A stretch of DNA of 17,992 nucleotides from NCBI GenBank assembly GCA_000436755.1, contig FR887348.1:48732-66723 (forward strand). The letters are read 5' to 3'. The translations under genes and the position numbers were made by a program. Below are positions 1-8,376 of the stretch, piece by piece. Each line of letters starts with the position of its first letter. Positions within the stretch are counted from its first letter, which is position 1. The DNA is from Clostridium sp. CAG:253 (GTDB lineage Bacteria > Bacillota > Clostridia > Lachnospirales > Lachnospiraceae). The notes beneath the pieces are model-generated. The model was given only the letters and a program-made list of their open reading frames with translations. It was not told where the DNA came from and did no database searches.

Positions 1-24
1 GATTATTTTATATAAAATTATAAA

Positions 25-1368
25 CTATCTCTTATTACTCTGTCTCCAAATATGCATTTTATCTGCTTCTGCAATAAGCTGATCCCTGAAATCAGGATGT
101 GCAACTGAGATGAGAGCTTCAGCTTTCTGCCATGCAGATAAACCTTTGAGATTGACGATACCGTACTCAGTGACAAAATAGTTAACGTTTGCACGTGTAT
201 CGGTAACGATTGAACCGTTTGTGAGAGTTGGTTTGATTCTTGACTGTACAGTGCCGTCTTTTGTCTTGAAAGTAGAAGACATGCAGATAAAGCTCTTTCC
301 TCCGTTTGAAAGGTAAGCGCCAAGTACGAAGTCAAGCTGTCCGCCTGCACCACTGATATGTTTTGTTCCTGCACTTTCTGCGTTTACCTGTCCGAATAAA
401 TCGATATCGACAGCATTGTTTATAGAGATGAAATTGTCTATTGAAGCGATAACTGACATATCGTTTGTGTAATTAACAGGAGCACTCATACATTCAGGAT
501 TTTCGTTCAGATAATCGTAAAGTTTCTTTGTTCCTGAACCAAAGGCGTATACCTGGCGTCCTTTGTCACGTGTTTTTCTAAGTCCTGTAATCTTGCCGGC
601 TTTTGCAATATCGACAAAAGCGTCAACGTACATTTCAGTATGTACACCGAGGTCTTTTAAGTCAGACTGTGCGATAAGTGAGCCGACAGCATTTGGCATG
701 CCACCGATACCAAGTTGTAAACATGCACCGTCAGGAATTTCGTCAACTATATATTTAGCAACAGCTTCGTCAACGGCAGTAGTAGGAGCAGGTGCACCAG
801 TTTCAAGGATTGCAGGATTGTCTCCTTCAACTATCATGTCAACCTTGCTGATGTGAATGCCATTTTCAAATCCGCCAAGACAGCGAGGCATATTTTTGTT
901 AACTTCAACAATAATAATGTCGGCAACTTCGCAACATGCAGCCATGTGGGAAGCATTTGGACCAAAATTGAAGAAACCGTGAGCGTCCATAGGAGAAGCT
1001 TGGAACATTGCTACACGAGGCGGAGTTTTGCTGTCTCTGTAGTATCTTGGAAGTTCAGAATACTTGATAGGAGCATAAAAACAAAATCCTTTTGCGACAG
1101 CTTTTCTTTCAATACCGCTGCTGTGCCATGAATTCCATGTAAAATGTGAAGCAGGGTCTTCGATTTTAAAGATTTCAGGCTCTTTCATAAGAATACCGCC
1201 GCGGATGTTTATATCTGTAAGTTCAGGCATACGTTTTGCAAGTGCTTTGTCGAGGGCATCAACAGTGCCGGTACACCATCCATAATCAATCCAGTCACCG
1301 GATTTGATGACTTTAACCGCTTCATCGGCAGAAGTAAGTTTCTGCTTGTAAATTTCATTAAAATCCAT
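25..1368 (-). CDS. but: Butyryl-CoA:acetate CoA-transferase
   Basis: This enzyme exchanges CoA between butyryl-CoA and acetate, giving butyrate and acetyl-CoA, the last step of butyrate formation in many gut Clostridia. The 447-residue product has family I CoA-transferase features: [10 protein letters not shown] at about 220-229, and [18 protein letters not shown] at about 241-258 with the likely catalytic Glu245. HFTWNSWH (75-82) and AFVDIAKAG (250-258) match the two conserved blocks on which degenerate but primers are based, which favours but over the related 4-hydroxybutyrate CoA-transferases. The block reads SWHSSG where the usual form has Met after His. The start at 1368 is chosen because GAGG lies 6 bases upstream and the protein then begins [11 protein letters not shown]. 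The frame stays open to 1467, but that extension encodes a structured leader and has no conserved look. The gene is divergent from the thl operon. No butyrate kinase is seen. Substrate preference remains an inference from motifs. Confidence 0.9.
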   Translation of the reverse strand: MDFNEIYKQKLTSADEAVKVIKSGDWIDYGWCTGTVDALDKALAKRMPELTDINIRGGILMKEPEIFKIEDPASHFTWNSWHSSGIERKAVAKGFCFYAPIKYSELPRYYRDSKTPPRVAMFQASPMDAHGFFNFGPNASHMAACCEVADIIIVEVNKNMPRCLGGFENGIHISKVDMIVEGDNPAILETGAPAPTTAVDEAVAKYIVDEIPDGACLQLGIGGMPNAVGSLIAQSDLKDLGVHTEMYVDAFVDIAKAGKITGLRKTRDKGRQVYAFGSGTKKLYDYLNENPECMSAPVNYTNDMSVIASIDNFISINNAVDIDLFGQVNAESAGTKHISGAGGQLDFVLGAYLSNGGKSFICMSSTFKTKDGTVQSRIKPTLTNGSIVTDTRANVNYFVTEYGIVNLKGLSAWQKAEALISVAHPDFRDQLIAEADKMHIWRQSNKR

Positions 1369-1383
1369 AATTATCCTCATTTC

Positions 1384-1474
1384 TGTGTCACAAGATAGTT
1401 GTAATATTCCAGATATGCGGTATCTTTCTGATACCGCAGAAAATAAGAATGACCTGCACTGTGACACAAGTGCA
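1384..1474 (-). promoter_or_regulatory. Structured leader with inverted repeats upstream of but
   Basis: Three nested elements lie just upstream of the but ribosome site. A palindrome with perfect arms TGCACT (1455-1460) and AGTGCA (1469-1474) surrounds an 8-base centre. A perfect 9-bp hairpin pairs 1416-1424 with 1430-1438 around a 5-base loop. The 9-mers at 1384-1392 and 1460-1468 (TGTGTCACA and TGTGACACA) are exact reverse complements, and each is itself nearly palindromic. In the but transcript they could close a long stem whose 3' arm ends a few bases before the Shine-Dalgarno, or at DNA level act as paired protein sites about 76 bp apart. The pairing is visible in the sequence; a regulatory role is inferred. 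No known riboswitch class was recognised. Confidence 0.5.
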
Positions 1475-1496
1475 TAGCTTTATTTCTAATAATAGA

Positions 1497-1525
1497 ATAA
1501 CACTATTGAAAAAAATAAGCAACAA
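1497..1525 (-). promoter_or_regulatory. Possible promoter of but
   Basis: Read on the minus strand, TTGTTG is followed after 17 bases by TGTTAT, a weak sigma-A-type match. Transcription would begin near 1490 and give a leader of about 120 bases containing the inverted repeats. Overlapping alternatives such as TTGCTT-17-TATTCT exist in the same AT-rich stretch, so the exact position is uncertain. Confidence 0.3.
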
Positions 1526-1622
1526 ATGAATTGTGTAATAGATTGCCGTCAATGTAAGAAATTGTAAAAAAACTTAAGATTATAAAATATAAATTAAAAA
1601 TAAAATAGTAGTTTGAAAAAAC

Positions 1623-1651
1623 TTGCTTAATTTGTTTTTTTGTTATATGAT
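1623..1651 (+). promoter_or_regulatory. Candidate promoter of the thl operon
   Basis: TTGCTT (1623-1628) and TATGAT (1646-1651) are separated by 17 bases. Initiation near 1658 would leave an untranslated leader of about 155 bases before thl. The 1369-1813 intergenic region holds this element, the divergent but promoter and leader, and otherwise AT-rich sequence including a small ACAAATTTGT palindrome at 1731-1740. No gene is seen in it. The region is so AT-rich that chance matches are likely. Confidence 0.35.
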
Positions 1652-1813
1652 TATTTATGATAGAACCGATTGTGTGTGAATGTTACATATATTATTAGAA
1701 CGACAAAAGATAAAGTCGGTATTATGTAAAACAAATTTGTAATTAGTTGGTCGGTTTCTAAATTAAAACTGATGAAAATTCAGTTATTATTGGACAAGGA
1801 GGAACTTATTTTT

Positions 1814-2998
1814 ATGGCAAAGAAAGTAGTTTTAGCAGGCGCTTGTCGTACTGCAATCGGAAAAATGGGCGGAGGATTAAGCACTACTCCGGCACCAGTA
1901 TTAGGTTCAATTGTTATTAAGGAAGCTCTTAAGAGAGCTAATGTACCTGCAGATCAGGTTGATCATGTATATATGGGATGTGTTATCCAGGCAGGTTTAG
2001 GACAGAACGTTGCACGTCAGGCTTCAATCAAAGCAGGACTTCCTGTTGAGACACCAGCCGTTACTATAAACGTAGTTTGTGGTTCTGGTCTTAACTGTGT
2101 AAATATGGCTGCTCAGATGATTCAGGCTGGAGATGCTGACATCGTTGTTGCAGGTGGTATGGAGAACATGTCTATGGCACCTTATGCTATGATGCAGGGT
2201 CGTTTCGGATACCGTATGAACAATGGAAAACTTGTTGATACAATGGTAAATGATGCTCTTTGGGATGCATTCAACCAGTATCATATGATGATTACAGCAG
2301 AGAACGTTGCTGACCAGTGGGGACTTACACGTGAAGAACTTGACGAGTTCGCAGCAAACAGCCAGCAGAAATGCGAGAAAGCTATCGCAGCAGGCGCATT
2401 TGATGATGAAATCGTTCCTGTTGAAGTCAAGACAAGAAAAGGTGTTACAGTATTTGATAAAGATGAGGGACCACGTCCTGGAACAACAGCTGAAAGCCTT
2501 TCAAAACTTAAATGCTGTTCAGGAAAAGAAGGCGGCGTAGTTACAGCAGGTAACGCATCAGGAATCAATGACGGTGCTGCTGCAATCGTTGTTATGAGCG
2601 AAGAGAAAGCTAAAGAACTCGGTGTTACACCAATGGCTACATTCGTTGCCGGAGCACTCGGCGGAGTAGATCCTTCAATCATGGGTGTTGGACCTGTAGC
2701 TTCTACAAAGAAAGTTCTTGCAAAGACTGGTCTTACAATTGATGACTTTGATGTATATGAAGCAAACGAAGCATTTGCTGCACAGTCAGTAGCAGTCGGA
2801 AAAGACCTTAACTTTGATCTTTCAAAACTTAATCCAAACGGTGGTGCTATTGCACTTGGACATCCTGTTGGAGCTTCAGGATGCCGTATCCTTGTTACAC
2901 TTCTTCATGAGATGCAGAAGATGGATGCTAAGAGAGGTCTTGCTACACTTTGTATCGGTGGTGGAATGGGCTGCTCAACAGTTGTTGAGAGAGACTAA
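1814..2998 (+). CDS. thl: Acetyl-CoA C-acetyltransferase (thiolase)
   Basis: Thiolase condenses two acetyl-CoA into acetoacetyl-CoA, the first committed step of the butyrate pathway in the cytoplasm. The 394-residue protein has normal family length and all catalytic elements: nucleophile Cys89 in VVCGSGLN, the NEAFA block with Asn318, His350 in GHPVGASG, and Cys380 in CIGGGMGCS. The start ATG at 1814 follows AGGAGG (1797-1802) with an 11-base gap. An in-frame upstream ATG at 1772 would add 14 residues that precede the conserved MAKKVVLAG start and has no better ribosome site. It is the first gene of a six-gene operon. Codon choice through the operon is repetitive (CTT, GGT, ACA), as in strongly expressed genes. 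Confidence 0.96.
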   Translation: MAKKVVLAGACRTAIGKMGGGLSTTPAPVLGSIVIKEALKRANVPADQVDHVYMGCVIQAGLGQNVARQASIKAGLPVETPAVTINVVCGSGLNCVNMAAQMIQAGDADIVVAGGMENMSMAPYAMMQGRFGYRMNNGKLVDTMVNDALWDAFNQYHMMITAENVADQWGLTREELDEFAANSQQKCEKAIAAGAFDDEIVPVEVKTRKGVTVFDKDEGPRPGTTAESLSKLKCCSGKEGGVVTAGNASGINDGAAAIVVMSEEKAKELGVTPMATFVAGALGGVDPSIMGVGPVASTKKVLAKTGLTIDDFDVYEANEAFAAQSVAVGKDLNFDLSKLNPNGGAIALGHPVGASGCRILVTLLHEMQKMDAKRGLATLCIGGGMGCSTVVERD

Positions 2999-3052
2999 TC
3001 CGTTTTCAGATACAGCAGTTGTTTGAGATATTTGAAAAAGCATTGAAAATAA

Positions 3053-3096
3053 ATATTACCGGATATTCTTTTGTTTTAGAATATCCGGGTTAATAT
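3053..3096 (+). other. Strong intergenic hairpin between thl and crt
   Basis: An 11-bp perfect stem pairs 3059-3069 with 3078-3088 around an 8-base T-rich loop. Past a 2-base bulge (3089-3090), six more pairs extend it outward (3053-3058 with 3091-3096). No T run follows, so it is not a standard intrinsic terminator. It sits just upstream of the crt ribosome site AAAGGAG and could act in mRNA processing, 3'-end protection of a thl transcript, or partial attenuation. The role is inferred. Confidence 0.6.
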
Positions 3097-3120
3097 GTAT
3101 CTTAAAAAGGAGTAAATATC

Positions 3121-3909
3121 ATGGATTTTATTTTATATGAAGTTAAAGATGCCGTTGCAACTATTACAATCAATCGTCCAAAGGCATTAAATGCTTTAAA
3201 CAGCCAGGTTCTTGATGAACTTGATGCTACACTTGATGCAATTGATCTTGATACAGTTAGAGCCGTTATCCTTACAGGAGCAGGCGACAAGTCTTTCGTT
3301 GCCGGTGCTGACATCGGAGAGATGAGCACACTTACAAAGGCTGAAGGCGAAGCATTTGGTAAAAAAGGAAATGATGTATTCCGTAAACTTGAGACATTAC
3401 CTATCCCTGTTATCGCAGCAGTAAACGGTTTTGCTCTCGGTGGCGGATGTGAGATTTCAATGAGCTGTGATATACGTATCTGCTCAGAAAATGCAATGTT
3501 CGGACAGCCTGAGGTTGGTCTCGGAATCACACCTGGATTTGGTGGAACACAGAGACTTGCCAGAACAGTTGGTGTTGGTATGGCTAAACAGCTTATCTAC
3601 ACAGCAAGAAACATCAAGGCTGATGAGGCTTACAGAATCGGTCTTGTAAATGCAGTATATCCTGCTGAGGAACTTATCCCTGCAGCAGAGAAGCTTGCAG
3701 CTACAATTGCAAAGAATGCGCCTATCGCAGTCCGCAATTGTAAGAAAGCAATCAATGATGGTCTTCAGGTTGATATGGACAAGGCTATCGTTATCGAAGA
3801 AAAACTTTTTGGTGACTGCTTTGAGACAGAAGACCAGAAAGCAGGAATGGGCAATTTCCTTGCACCTAAGGATCAGAAGGTTAAGGTTGTTCCATTTAAG
3901 AACTGTTAA
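3121..3909 (+). CDS. crt: Crotonase (3-hydroxybutyryl-CoA dehydratase)
   Basis: Crotonase dehydrates (S)-3-hydroxybutyryl-CoA to crotonyl-CoA. The 262-residue length is typical of the enoyl-CoA hydratase superfamily. SFVAGADIGEM at about 58-68 and NGFALGGGCE at about 102-111 form the CoA-binding and oxyanion-hole segments, and the two catalytic acids are Glu111 and Glu131 (in FGQPEVGLGITPGFGGTQR). The start ATG follows AAAAAGGAG with a gap of about 8 bases. The order thl-crt-hbd-bcd-etfB-etfA places it third in reaction order but second in gene order, since Hbd acts before it. The gap from thl is 122 bases and contains a large hairpin; the gap to hbd is 126 bases. Confidence 0.95.
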   Translation: MDFILYEVKDAVATITINRPKALNALNSQVLDELDATLDAIDLDTVRAVILTGAGDKSFVAGADIGEMSTLTKAEGEAFGKKGNDVFRKLETLPIPVIAAVNGFALGGGCEISMSCDIRICSENAMFGQPEVGLGITPGFGGTQRLARTVGVGMAKQLIYTARNIKADEAYRIGLVNAVYPAEELIPAAEKLAATIAKNAPIAVRNCKKAINDGLQVDMDKAIVIEEKLFGDCFETEDQKAGMGNFLAPKDQKVKVVPFKNC

Positions 3910-3946
3910 GTAAAGACAAAAATTATTGAATTAGAGAAATTATTCC

Positions 3947-4010
3947 TGAATAGAGAAGCTATTCATCGAATCGGTTGTGAATTCAGCCACAGATATCTGA
4001 CATACAGATA
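3947..4010 (+). other. Row of three small hairpins between crt and hbd
   Basis: Three successive inverted repeats fill this spacer: TGAATAG/CTATTCA (3947-3953 with 3959-3965, 5-base loop), GGTTG/CAGCC (3973-3977 with 3984-3988, one G-T pair), and TATCTG/CAGATA (3994-3999 with 4005-4010, 5-base loop). None is followed by a T run. Each alone is weak, but their tight succession ahead of the hbd ribosome site suggests a structured spacer. Confidence 0.4.
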
Positions 4011-4035
4011 AATATAAAATTATGGAGGTTATATC

Positions 4036-4908
4036 ATGAAAGTAGGCGTTATTGGTGCTGGTACTATGGGACAGGGCATTGCTAAGGCATTTGCTCAGAC
4101 AGAAGGTTTTGAAGTAGCTCTTTGCGATATCAAGCAGGAGTGGGCTGAAGGCGGAAAAGAGAAAATCGCTAAAGGCTATGACAGACTTGTTCAGAAAGGA
4201 AAGAAGACACAGGAAGAAGTTGATGCAATCCTTTCAAGAATCACACCGGGCTTAAAAGAAGACCTTTGTGCAGATTGTGACCTTATCGTAGAAGCTGCAT
4301 TTGAAGATATGCAGGTTAAGAAGACTACATTCGCTGAGTTAGATAAGATTGCTAAACCAGAGTGCATTTTTGCATCAAACACATCAAGCCTTTCTATTAC
4401 AGAGATTGGCAACGGACTTACACGTCCAATGATCGGTATGCATTTCTTCAATCCTGCTGACCGTATGAAACTTATCGAGGTTATTGCCGGTGTTAACACA
4501 CCTGCTGAGACAGTTGAGGCAATCAAGAAGATTTCAGAGCAGATTGGAAAGACACCTGTACAGGTAAATGAAGCTGCCGGATTCGTAGTAAACCGTATCC
4601 TCATTCCAATGATTAATGAAGCAGCATTCATCAAGATGGAAGGTGTTTCTGACATCGCAGGTATTGATGCAGCTATGAAACTTGGTGCAAATCATCCAAT
4701 GGGACCTTTAGAGTTAGGTGACTTCATTGGTCTTGATATCTGCCTTGCTATCATGGATGTTCTTTACAATGAGACAGGTGACAGCAAGTATCGTGCTTGC
4801 CCACTTCTTCGTAAGATGGTTCGTGGTGGAAATCTTGGTGTTAAGAGTGGAAAAGGTTTCTATGTATACAACGCTGATCGCACAAAGACAGCAGTTGATG
4901 CACAGTAA
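4036..4908 (+). CDS. hbd: 3-hydroxybutyryl-CoA dehydrogenase
   Basis: This enzyme reduces acetoacetyl-CoA to 3-hydroxybutyryl-CoA with NAD(P)H. The N-terminal Rossmann fold is marked by VIGAGTMGQGIAKAFA (about 5-20). The catalytic dyad is likely His136 in GMHFFNPADRM and Glu148, with SNTSS (114-118) and Asn186 in the substrate pocket, as in bacterial and mitochondrial short-chain 3-hydroxyacyl-CoA dehydrogenases. The C-terminal domain contains NHPMGPLELGDFIGLD and ends with the usual GKGFYVY segment. The 290-residue length is slightly above the common 280-285. The ATG at 4036 follows GGAGG (4024-4028) with a 7-base gap. No catalytic residue is missing. Confidence 0.96.
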   Translation: MKVGVIGAGTMGQGIAKAFAQTEGFEVALCDIKQEWAEGGKEKIAKGYDRLVQKGKKTQEEVDAILSRITPGLKEDLCADCDLIVEAAFEDMQVKKTTFAELDKIAKPECIFASNTSSLSITEIGNGLTRPMIGMHFFNPADRMKLIEVIAGVNTPAETVEAIKKISEQIGKTPVQVNEAAGFVVNRILIPMINEAAFIKMEGVSDIAGIDAAMKLGANHPMGPLELGDFIGLDICLAIMDVLYNETGDSKYRACPLLRKMVRGGNLGVKSGKGFYVYNADRTKTAVDAQ

Positions 4909-4980
4909 TTAAAAATTATTACATGATTAAATACAGTTAGAGATTGTATGATAAAGTGATGATTTACAAATATGTATTTT

Positions 4981-5024
4981 CTAAACCTGTTGCCGTGTAT
5001 GATAAATATGCGGCATGGGTTTAG
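4981..5024 (+). other. Intergenic hairpin between hbd and bcd
   Basis: CTAAACC (4981-4987) pairs perfectly with GGTTTAG (5018-5024). After a small internal loop, TGCCG (4991-4995) pairs with CGGCA (5011-5015), leaving a 15-base apical loop. No T run follows. The rest of the 183-base spacer between hbd and bcd is AT-rich, and I see no convincing internal promoter. This is the third hairpin-bearing gap in the operon. Confidence 0.5.
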
Positions 5025-5091
5025 TAAAATAAATTGTGTTCCGGATACGCAGCGGTACACTATAAAAATATGAAAGGTGGTAAAGAAAGGC

Positions 5092-6261
5092 ATGGATTTT
5101 ACATTAAGTAAAAAGCATGAGATGGCGAGACAGCTTTTCAAAGATTTCGCTGAAAATGAAGTTAAACCTGTTGCTCAGGAGACTGATGAGACAGAACATT
5201 TCCCAATGGAAACTGTTAAGAAAATGGCAAAGAGTGGTTTCATGGGTATTCCGATTCCAAAGGAGTACGGTGGACAGGGTTGTGATATTTTAACATATAT
5301 TATGTGTGTAGAGGAACTTGCAAAAGTTTGTGGTACAACAAGTGTAGTTGTTTCAGCTCATACATCACTTTGTGCAGATCCTATTCTTACTTATGGTACA
5401 GAAGAACAGAAGCAGAAATATCTTCCAAAGCTTGCAAGCGGTGAGTGGATTGGTGCATTTGGTCTTACAGAGCCGGGTGCAGGTACAGATGCTCAGGGTG
5501 TTCAGACAAAAGCTGTACTTGATGGAGATGAGTGGGTACTTAACGGTTCTAAGTGCTTCATTACAAACGGTGAAGTTGCTGACGTTTATATTGTTATCGC
5601 TTATACAGACATTATTGAAGGAAAGAAAGGCAGAAAGATTAAGAAATTCTCTGCATTTATCGTAGAAAAAGGAACACCTGGATTTACATTCGGAACAAAA
5701 GAGAAGAAGATGGGTATCCGTGGTTCATCAACATATGAGCTTATTTTCCAGGATTGCCGTATTCCTAAAGATGCACTTTTAGGACCTCAGGGCAAAGGTT
5801 TCCCTATCGCTATGCACACTCTTGATGGTGGACGTATCGGTATTGCTGCTCAGGCACTTGGTCTTGCAGAAGGTGCACTCGACAGAACAATCGAGTACAC
5901 AAAAGAAAGAAAGCAGTTTGGTCGTACAATTGCACAGCAGCAGAATACTCAGTTCCAGCTTGCTGATATGGCTACAAAGGTTGAAGCTGCAAAGAACTTA
6001 GTTTACAGAGCTGCACTTAAGAAACAGGAATTTGCTGATGGTGCAAAGGTATCTTACTCAGTAGAAGCTGCTATGGCTAAACTTTGTGCAGCAGAAGTTG
6101 CAATGGAAGTTACAACAAAAGCAGTTCAGTTACATGGTGGTTATGGTTACATCAGAGAGTACGATGTTGAGCGTATGATGCGTGATGCTAAGATTACTGA
6201 GATTTATGAAGGAACAAGTGAAGTTCAGAGAATGGTTATCTCAGGTGCATTACTTAAATAA
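5092..6261 (+). CDS. bcd: Butyryl-CoA dehydrogenase (Bcd)
   Basis: Bcd is an FAD acyl-CoA dehydrogenase that reduces crotonyl-CoA to butyryl-CoA. With EtfAB it bifurcates electrons from NADH to crotonyl-CoA and ferredoxin. The 389-residue protein shows the family signatures FGLTEPGAGTD and, near the C-terminus, QLHGGYGYIREYDVERMMRD and ITEIYEGTSEVQR, in which Glu373 is the expected catalytic base. ERKQFGR marks the FAD-contacting segment. A basic stretch GKKGRKIKK in the middle domain appears a few residues longer than the usual loop. The start ATG at 5092 uses AAAGGTGG (5073-5080) with an 11-base gap. A GTG at 5077 lies inside that ribosome site and is unlikely to be used. etfB and etfA follow directly, supporting a Bcd-Etf complex. 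Confidence 0.95.
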   Translation: MDFTLSKKHEMARQLFKDFAENEVKPVAQETDETEHFPMETVKKMAKSGFMGIPIPKEYGGQGCDILTYIMCVEELAKVCGTTSVVVSAHTSLCADPILTYGTEEQKQKYLPKLASGEWIGAFGLTEPGAGTDAQGVQTKAVLDGDEWVLNGSKCFITNGEVADVYIVIAYTDIIEGKKGRKIKKFSAFIVEKGTPGFTFGTKEKKMGIRGSSTYELIFQDCRIPKDALLGPQGKGFPIAMHTLDGGRIGIAAQALGLAEGALDRTIEYTKERKQFGRTIAQQQNTQFQLADMATKVEAAKNLVYRAALKKQEFADGAKVSYSVEAAMAKLCAAEVAMEVTTKAVQLHGGYGYIREYDVERMMRDAKITEIYEGTSEVQRMVISGALLK

Positions 6262-6312
6262 TATCGTAAATAAAAACATAAACCAAAAAATAAGACAAGG
6301 AGTGACAAAGCT

Positions 6313-7098
6313 GTGAAAATAGTAGTATGTGTAAAACAGGTTCCAGATACTAAAGGCGGAGTTAAATTTAATCCGGACGGTACTTTGGATAGAGGTGCTA
6401 TGCTTGCAATCATGAACCCTGATGACAAAGCAGGTTTGGAAGCAGCACTTAGAATAAAAGATGAATATGGTGCAGAGGTTACTGTACTTACAATGGGACT
6501 TCCAAAAGCAGAGGAAGTGCTTCGTGAAGCAATCGCAATGGGTGCAGACAAGGGTATTCTTGTAACTGACAGAGTTTTAGGTGGTGCCGATACTTGGGCT
6601 ACATCTACAACAATTGCCGGAGCACTTAGAAATATTGATTATGATCTTATTATCACAGGTCGTCAGGCTATCGACGGTGATACAGCACAGGTTGGACCTC
6701 AGATTTCTGAGCACCTTGATATCCCTGTAATTTCTTATGCTAAAGACATTAAGATTGATGGGGACAGTGTTGTAGTAGAGCGTCAGTATGATGACAGATA
6801 TCATGTATTAAAAGCTAAGATGCCTTGCTTAGTTACAGCTCTTTCAGAATTAAATGAGCCTCGTTATATGACTCCTGGTGGAATCTTTGATGCTTATGAT
6901 GCTGAGATTACAGTATGGGGCAGAAATGATCTTAAAGATGTTGATGATTCTAACATTGGTCTTGCAGGATCACCTACAAAGATTGCTAAAGCTTCTGACA
7001 AAGTTAGAAAGGGAGCTGGCGAGAAGGTTACTCCGGAAGATGCAGATCAGGCAGTTTCATACATCATGGACAAATTAAAAGAGAAACATGTAATCTAA
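6313..7098 (+). CDS. etfB: Electron transfer flavoprotein beta subunit
   Basis: EtfB carries the bifurcating FAD and docks with EtfA and Bcd. The 261-residue protein starts MKIVVCVKQVPDT, the standard EtfB N-terminus, and contains GRQAIDGDTAQVGP at 116-129, the flavin-binding signature. The start codon is GTG at 6313, supported by AAGGAG (6297-6302) with a 10-base gap. The gene lies 51 bases after bcd and 25 bases before etfA. Genetic linkage to bcd and absence of a quinone-linked fix module argue for the Bcd-type bifurcating Etf. Bifurcation itself is family knowledge and is not directly visible here. Confidence 0.94.
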   Translation: MKIVVCVKQVPDTKGGVKFNPDGTLDRGAMLAIMNPDDKAGLEAALRIKDEYGAEVTVLTMGLPKAEEVLREAIAMGADKGILVTDRVLGGADTWATSTTIAGALRNIDYDLIITGRQAIDGDTAQVGPQISEHLDIPVISYAKDIKIDGDSVVVERQYDDRYHVLKAKMPCLVTALSELNEPRYMTPGGIFDAYDAEITVWGRNDLKDVDDSNIGLAGSPTKIAKASDKVRKGAGEKVTPEDADQAVSYIMDKLKEKHVI

Positions 7099-7123
7099 AA
7101 ATTATAAGGAAGTGGTGACTAAA

Positions 7124-8167
7124 ATGGGTTTAGAAGAATATAAGGGTGTCTATGTCTTTGCACAGCAGGTAGACAACGAATTAAGCGGAATCGCTTTTGA
7201 ATTGCTTGGAAAAGCAAAAGAACTTGCAAGTGACCTTGGTACAGATGTAACAGCCGTTCTTATCGGTTCTGATGTTAAAGGTCTTACAGATGAATTAGCA
7301 GAGTATGGTGCTGACAAGGTTATCGTTGTAGATGATCCTGAGTTAAAAGAGTACAGAACAGAGCCATATGCTCATGCATTATCTTCAGTTATCAACGAGT
7401 ACAAGCCTGAAATCGTATTAGTTGGTGCAACAGCAATTGGTCGTGATTTAGGACCTCGTGTTTCAGCTCGTGTTCAGACTGGTCTTACAGCTGACTGTAC
7501 AGTACTTGAGATTGGTGATTTCCCAATCAATGCAATTCCTGGACAGGAAGATAAGCAGAAACATAATCAGCTTCTTATGACTCGTCCTGCATTCGGTGGT
7601 AACACAATCGCTACAATCGCTTGCCCTGACAACCGTCCACAGATGGCTACAGTTCGTCCGGGTGTTATGCAGAAGATTGAGCCTAAAAAGGGAGCAAAAG
7701 CAGAAGTTATCGAGTACAATCCTGGATTTACTCCAAACAACAAGTATGTTGAAATTCTTGACATCGTTAAGGATCTTTCAGACACAGTTGACATCATGGA
7801 TGCAAAGATTCTTGTATCTGGTGGACGTGGAGTTGGAAGCAAAGAGAACTTTGCAATGCTTCAGGATCTCGCTGATGTAATCGGTGGAACAGTAAGCTGT
7901 TCACGTGCAGTAGTAGATAACGGCTGGATGCCAAAAGAGTTACAGGTTGGACAGACAGGAAAGACAGTTCGTCCTAATGTATACTTCGCAATCGGTATTT
8001 CAGGAGCTATCCAGCATACAGCAGGTATGGAAGAGTCTGATATCATTGTTGCAATCAACAAAGATGAGACAGCACCTATCTTTGATGTAGCTGACTACGG
8101 TATCGTAGGCGACCTCAATAAGATTGTACCAAAGCTTACAGAGGCTTTAAAAGAAGTTGTTAAATAA
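7124..8167 (+). CDS. etfA: Electron transfer flavoprotein alpha subunit
   Basis: EtfA binds the second FAD and shuttles electrons to Bcd. The 347-residue product has the C-terminal FAD domain in full: GGRGVGS (233-239), SRAVVD (260-265), GQTGKTV (276-282), SGAIQH (293-298) and INKDETAPIF (311-320). The start is placed at ATG 7124 because MGLEEYKGVYVFAQQ matches how EtfA proteins normally begin. An in-frame GTG at 7112 lies in the purine-rich ribosome site and would add four residues. No N-terminal ferredoxin domain is present, unlike some other EtfA forms. It is the last gene of the operon, 25 bases before a strong terminator. Confidence 0.94.
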   Translation: MGLEEYKGVYVFAQQVDNELSGIAFELLGKAKELASDLGTDVTAVLIGSDVKGLTDELAEYGADKVIVVDDPELKEYRTEPYAHALSSVINEYKPEIVLVGATAIGRDLGPRVSARVQTGLTADCTVLEIGDFPINAIPGQEDKQKHNQLLMTRPAFGGNTIATIACPDNRPQMATVRPGVMQKIEPKKGAKAEVIEYNPGFTPNNKYVEILDIVKDLSDTVDIMDAKILVSGGRGVGSKENFAMLQDLADVIGGTVSCSRAVVDNGWMPKELQVGQTGKTVRPNVYFAIGISGAIQHTAGMEESDIIVAINKDETAPIFDVADYGIVGDLNKIVPKLTEALKEVVK

Positions 8168-8192
8168 TTAAACAGACAATTTTTTATATAAT

Positions 8193-8230
8193 AAAGGCGG
8201 TATATCCGGTTTCGGGTATGCTGCCTTTTT
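8193..8230 (+). terminator. Intrinsic terminator of the butyrate operon
   Basis: A 16-bp stem (8193-8208 with 8213-8228, three G-T pairs) with a GTTT loop ends in a run of five T. It lies 25 bases after the etfA stop codon and has no competing gene, so it should end the thl-etfA transcript. Confidence 0.9.
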
Positions 8231-8258
8231 AATATGCTACGCATTCTGCTCAAGCGTG

Positions 8259-8280
8259 AAAGAGTCGCAAGCGACTCTTT
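8259..8280. repeat. Perfect palindromic hairpin after the operon terminator
   Basis: AAAGAGTCGC and GCGACTCTTT are exact reverse complements separated by two bases. No T run follows, so it is not an obvious terminator in the plus direction. It could be a small extragenic repeat or a binding site. I cannot tell from one copy. Confidence 0.4.
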
Positions 8281-8294
8281 GTACATTTTAAGTG

Positions 8295-8323
8295 TTGGAA
8301 AGGCGTCGCAAATAATATATAAT
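8295..8323 (+). promoter_or_regulatory. Promoter upstream of the AAA-ATPase-like pseudogene
   Basis: TTGGAA (8295-8300) and TATAAT (8318-8323) are spaced by 17 bases, a good sigma-A match. Initiation near 8330 gives a leader of about 47 bases to the ATG at 8377. Confidence 0.6.
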
Positions 8324-8376
8324 AAAATATAATGTGATGATATATTATTTAATTATTAACAGGTGGTGAAAAACTT

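Noticed and set aside
18..374. Open frames on the opposite strand or other frames within but, thl, crt, hbd, etfA and hydrogenase genes
   Set aside because: They overlap strongly supported genes, lack ribosome sites and have no recognisable protein pattern. They are shadows of the biased codon use.
1369..1467. N-terminal extension of but to a GTG at 1467
   Set aside because: The extension encodes sequence made of inverted repeats, lacks a ribosome site, and the start at 1368 has a good GAGG and the expected family N-terminus.
8311..8349. Inverted repeat AATAATATAT / ATATATTATT around the -10 before the AAA-ATPase-like gene
   Set aside because: It consists only of A and T in an extremely AT-rich stretch, so chance is a sufficient explanation.
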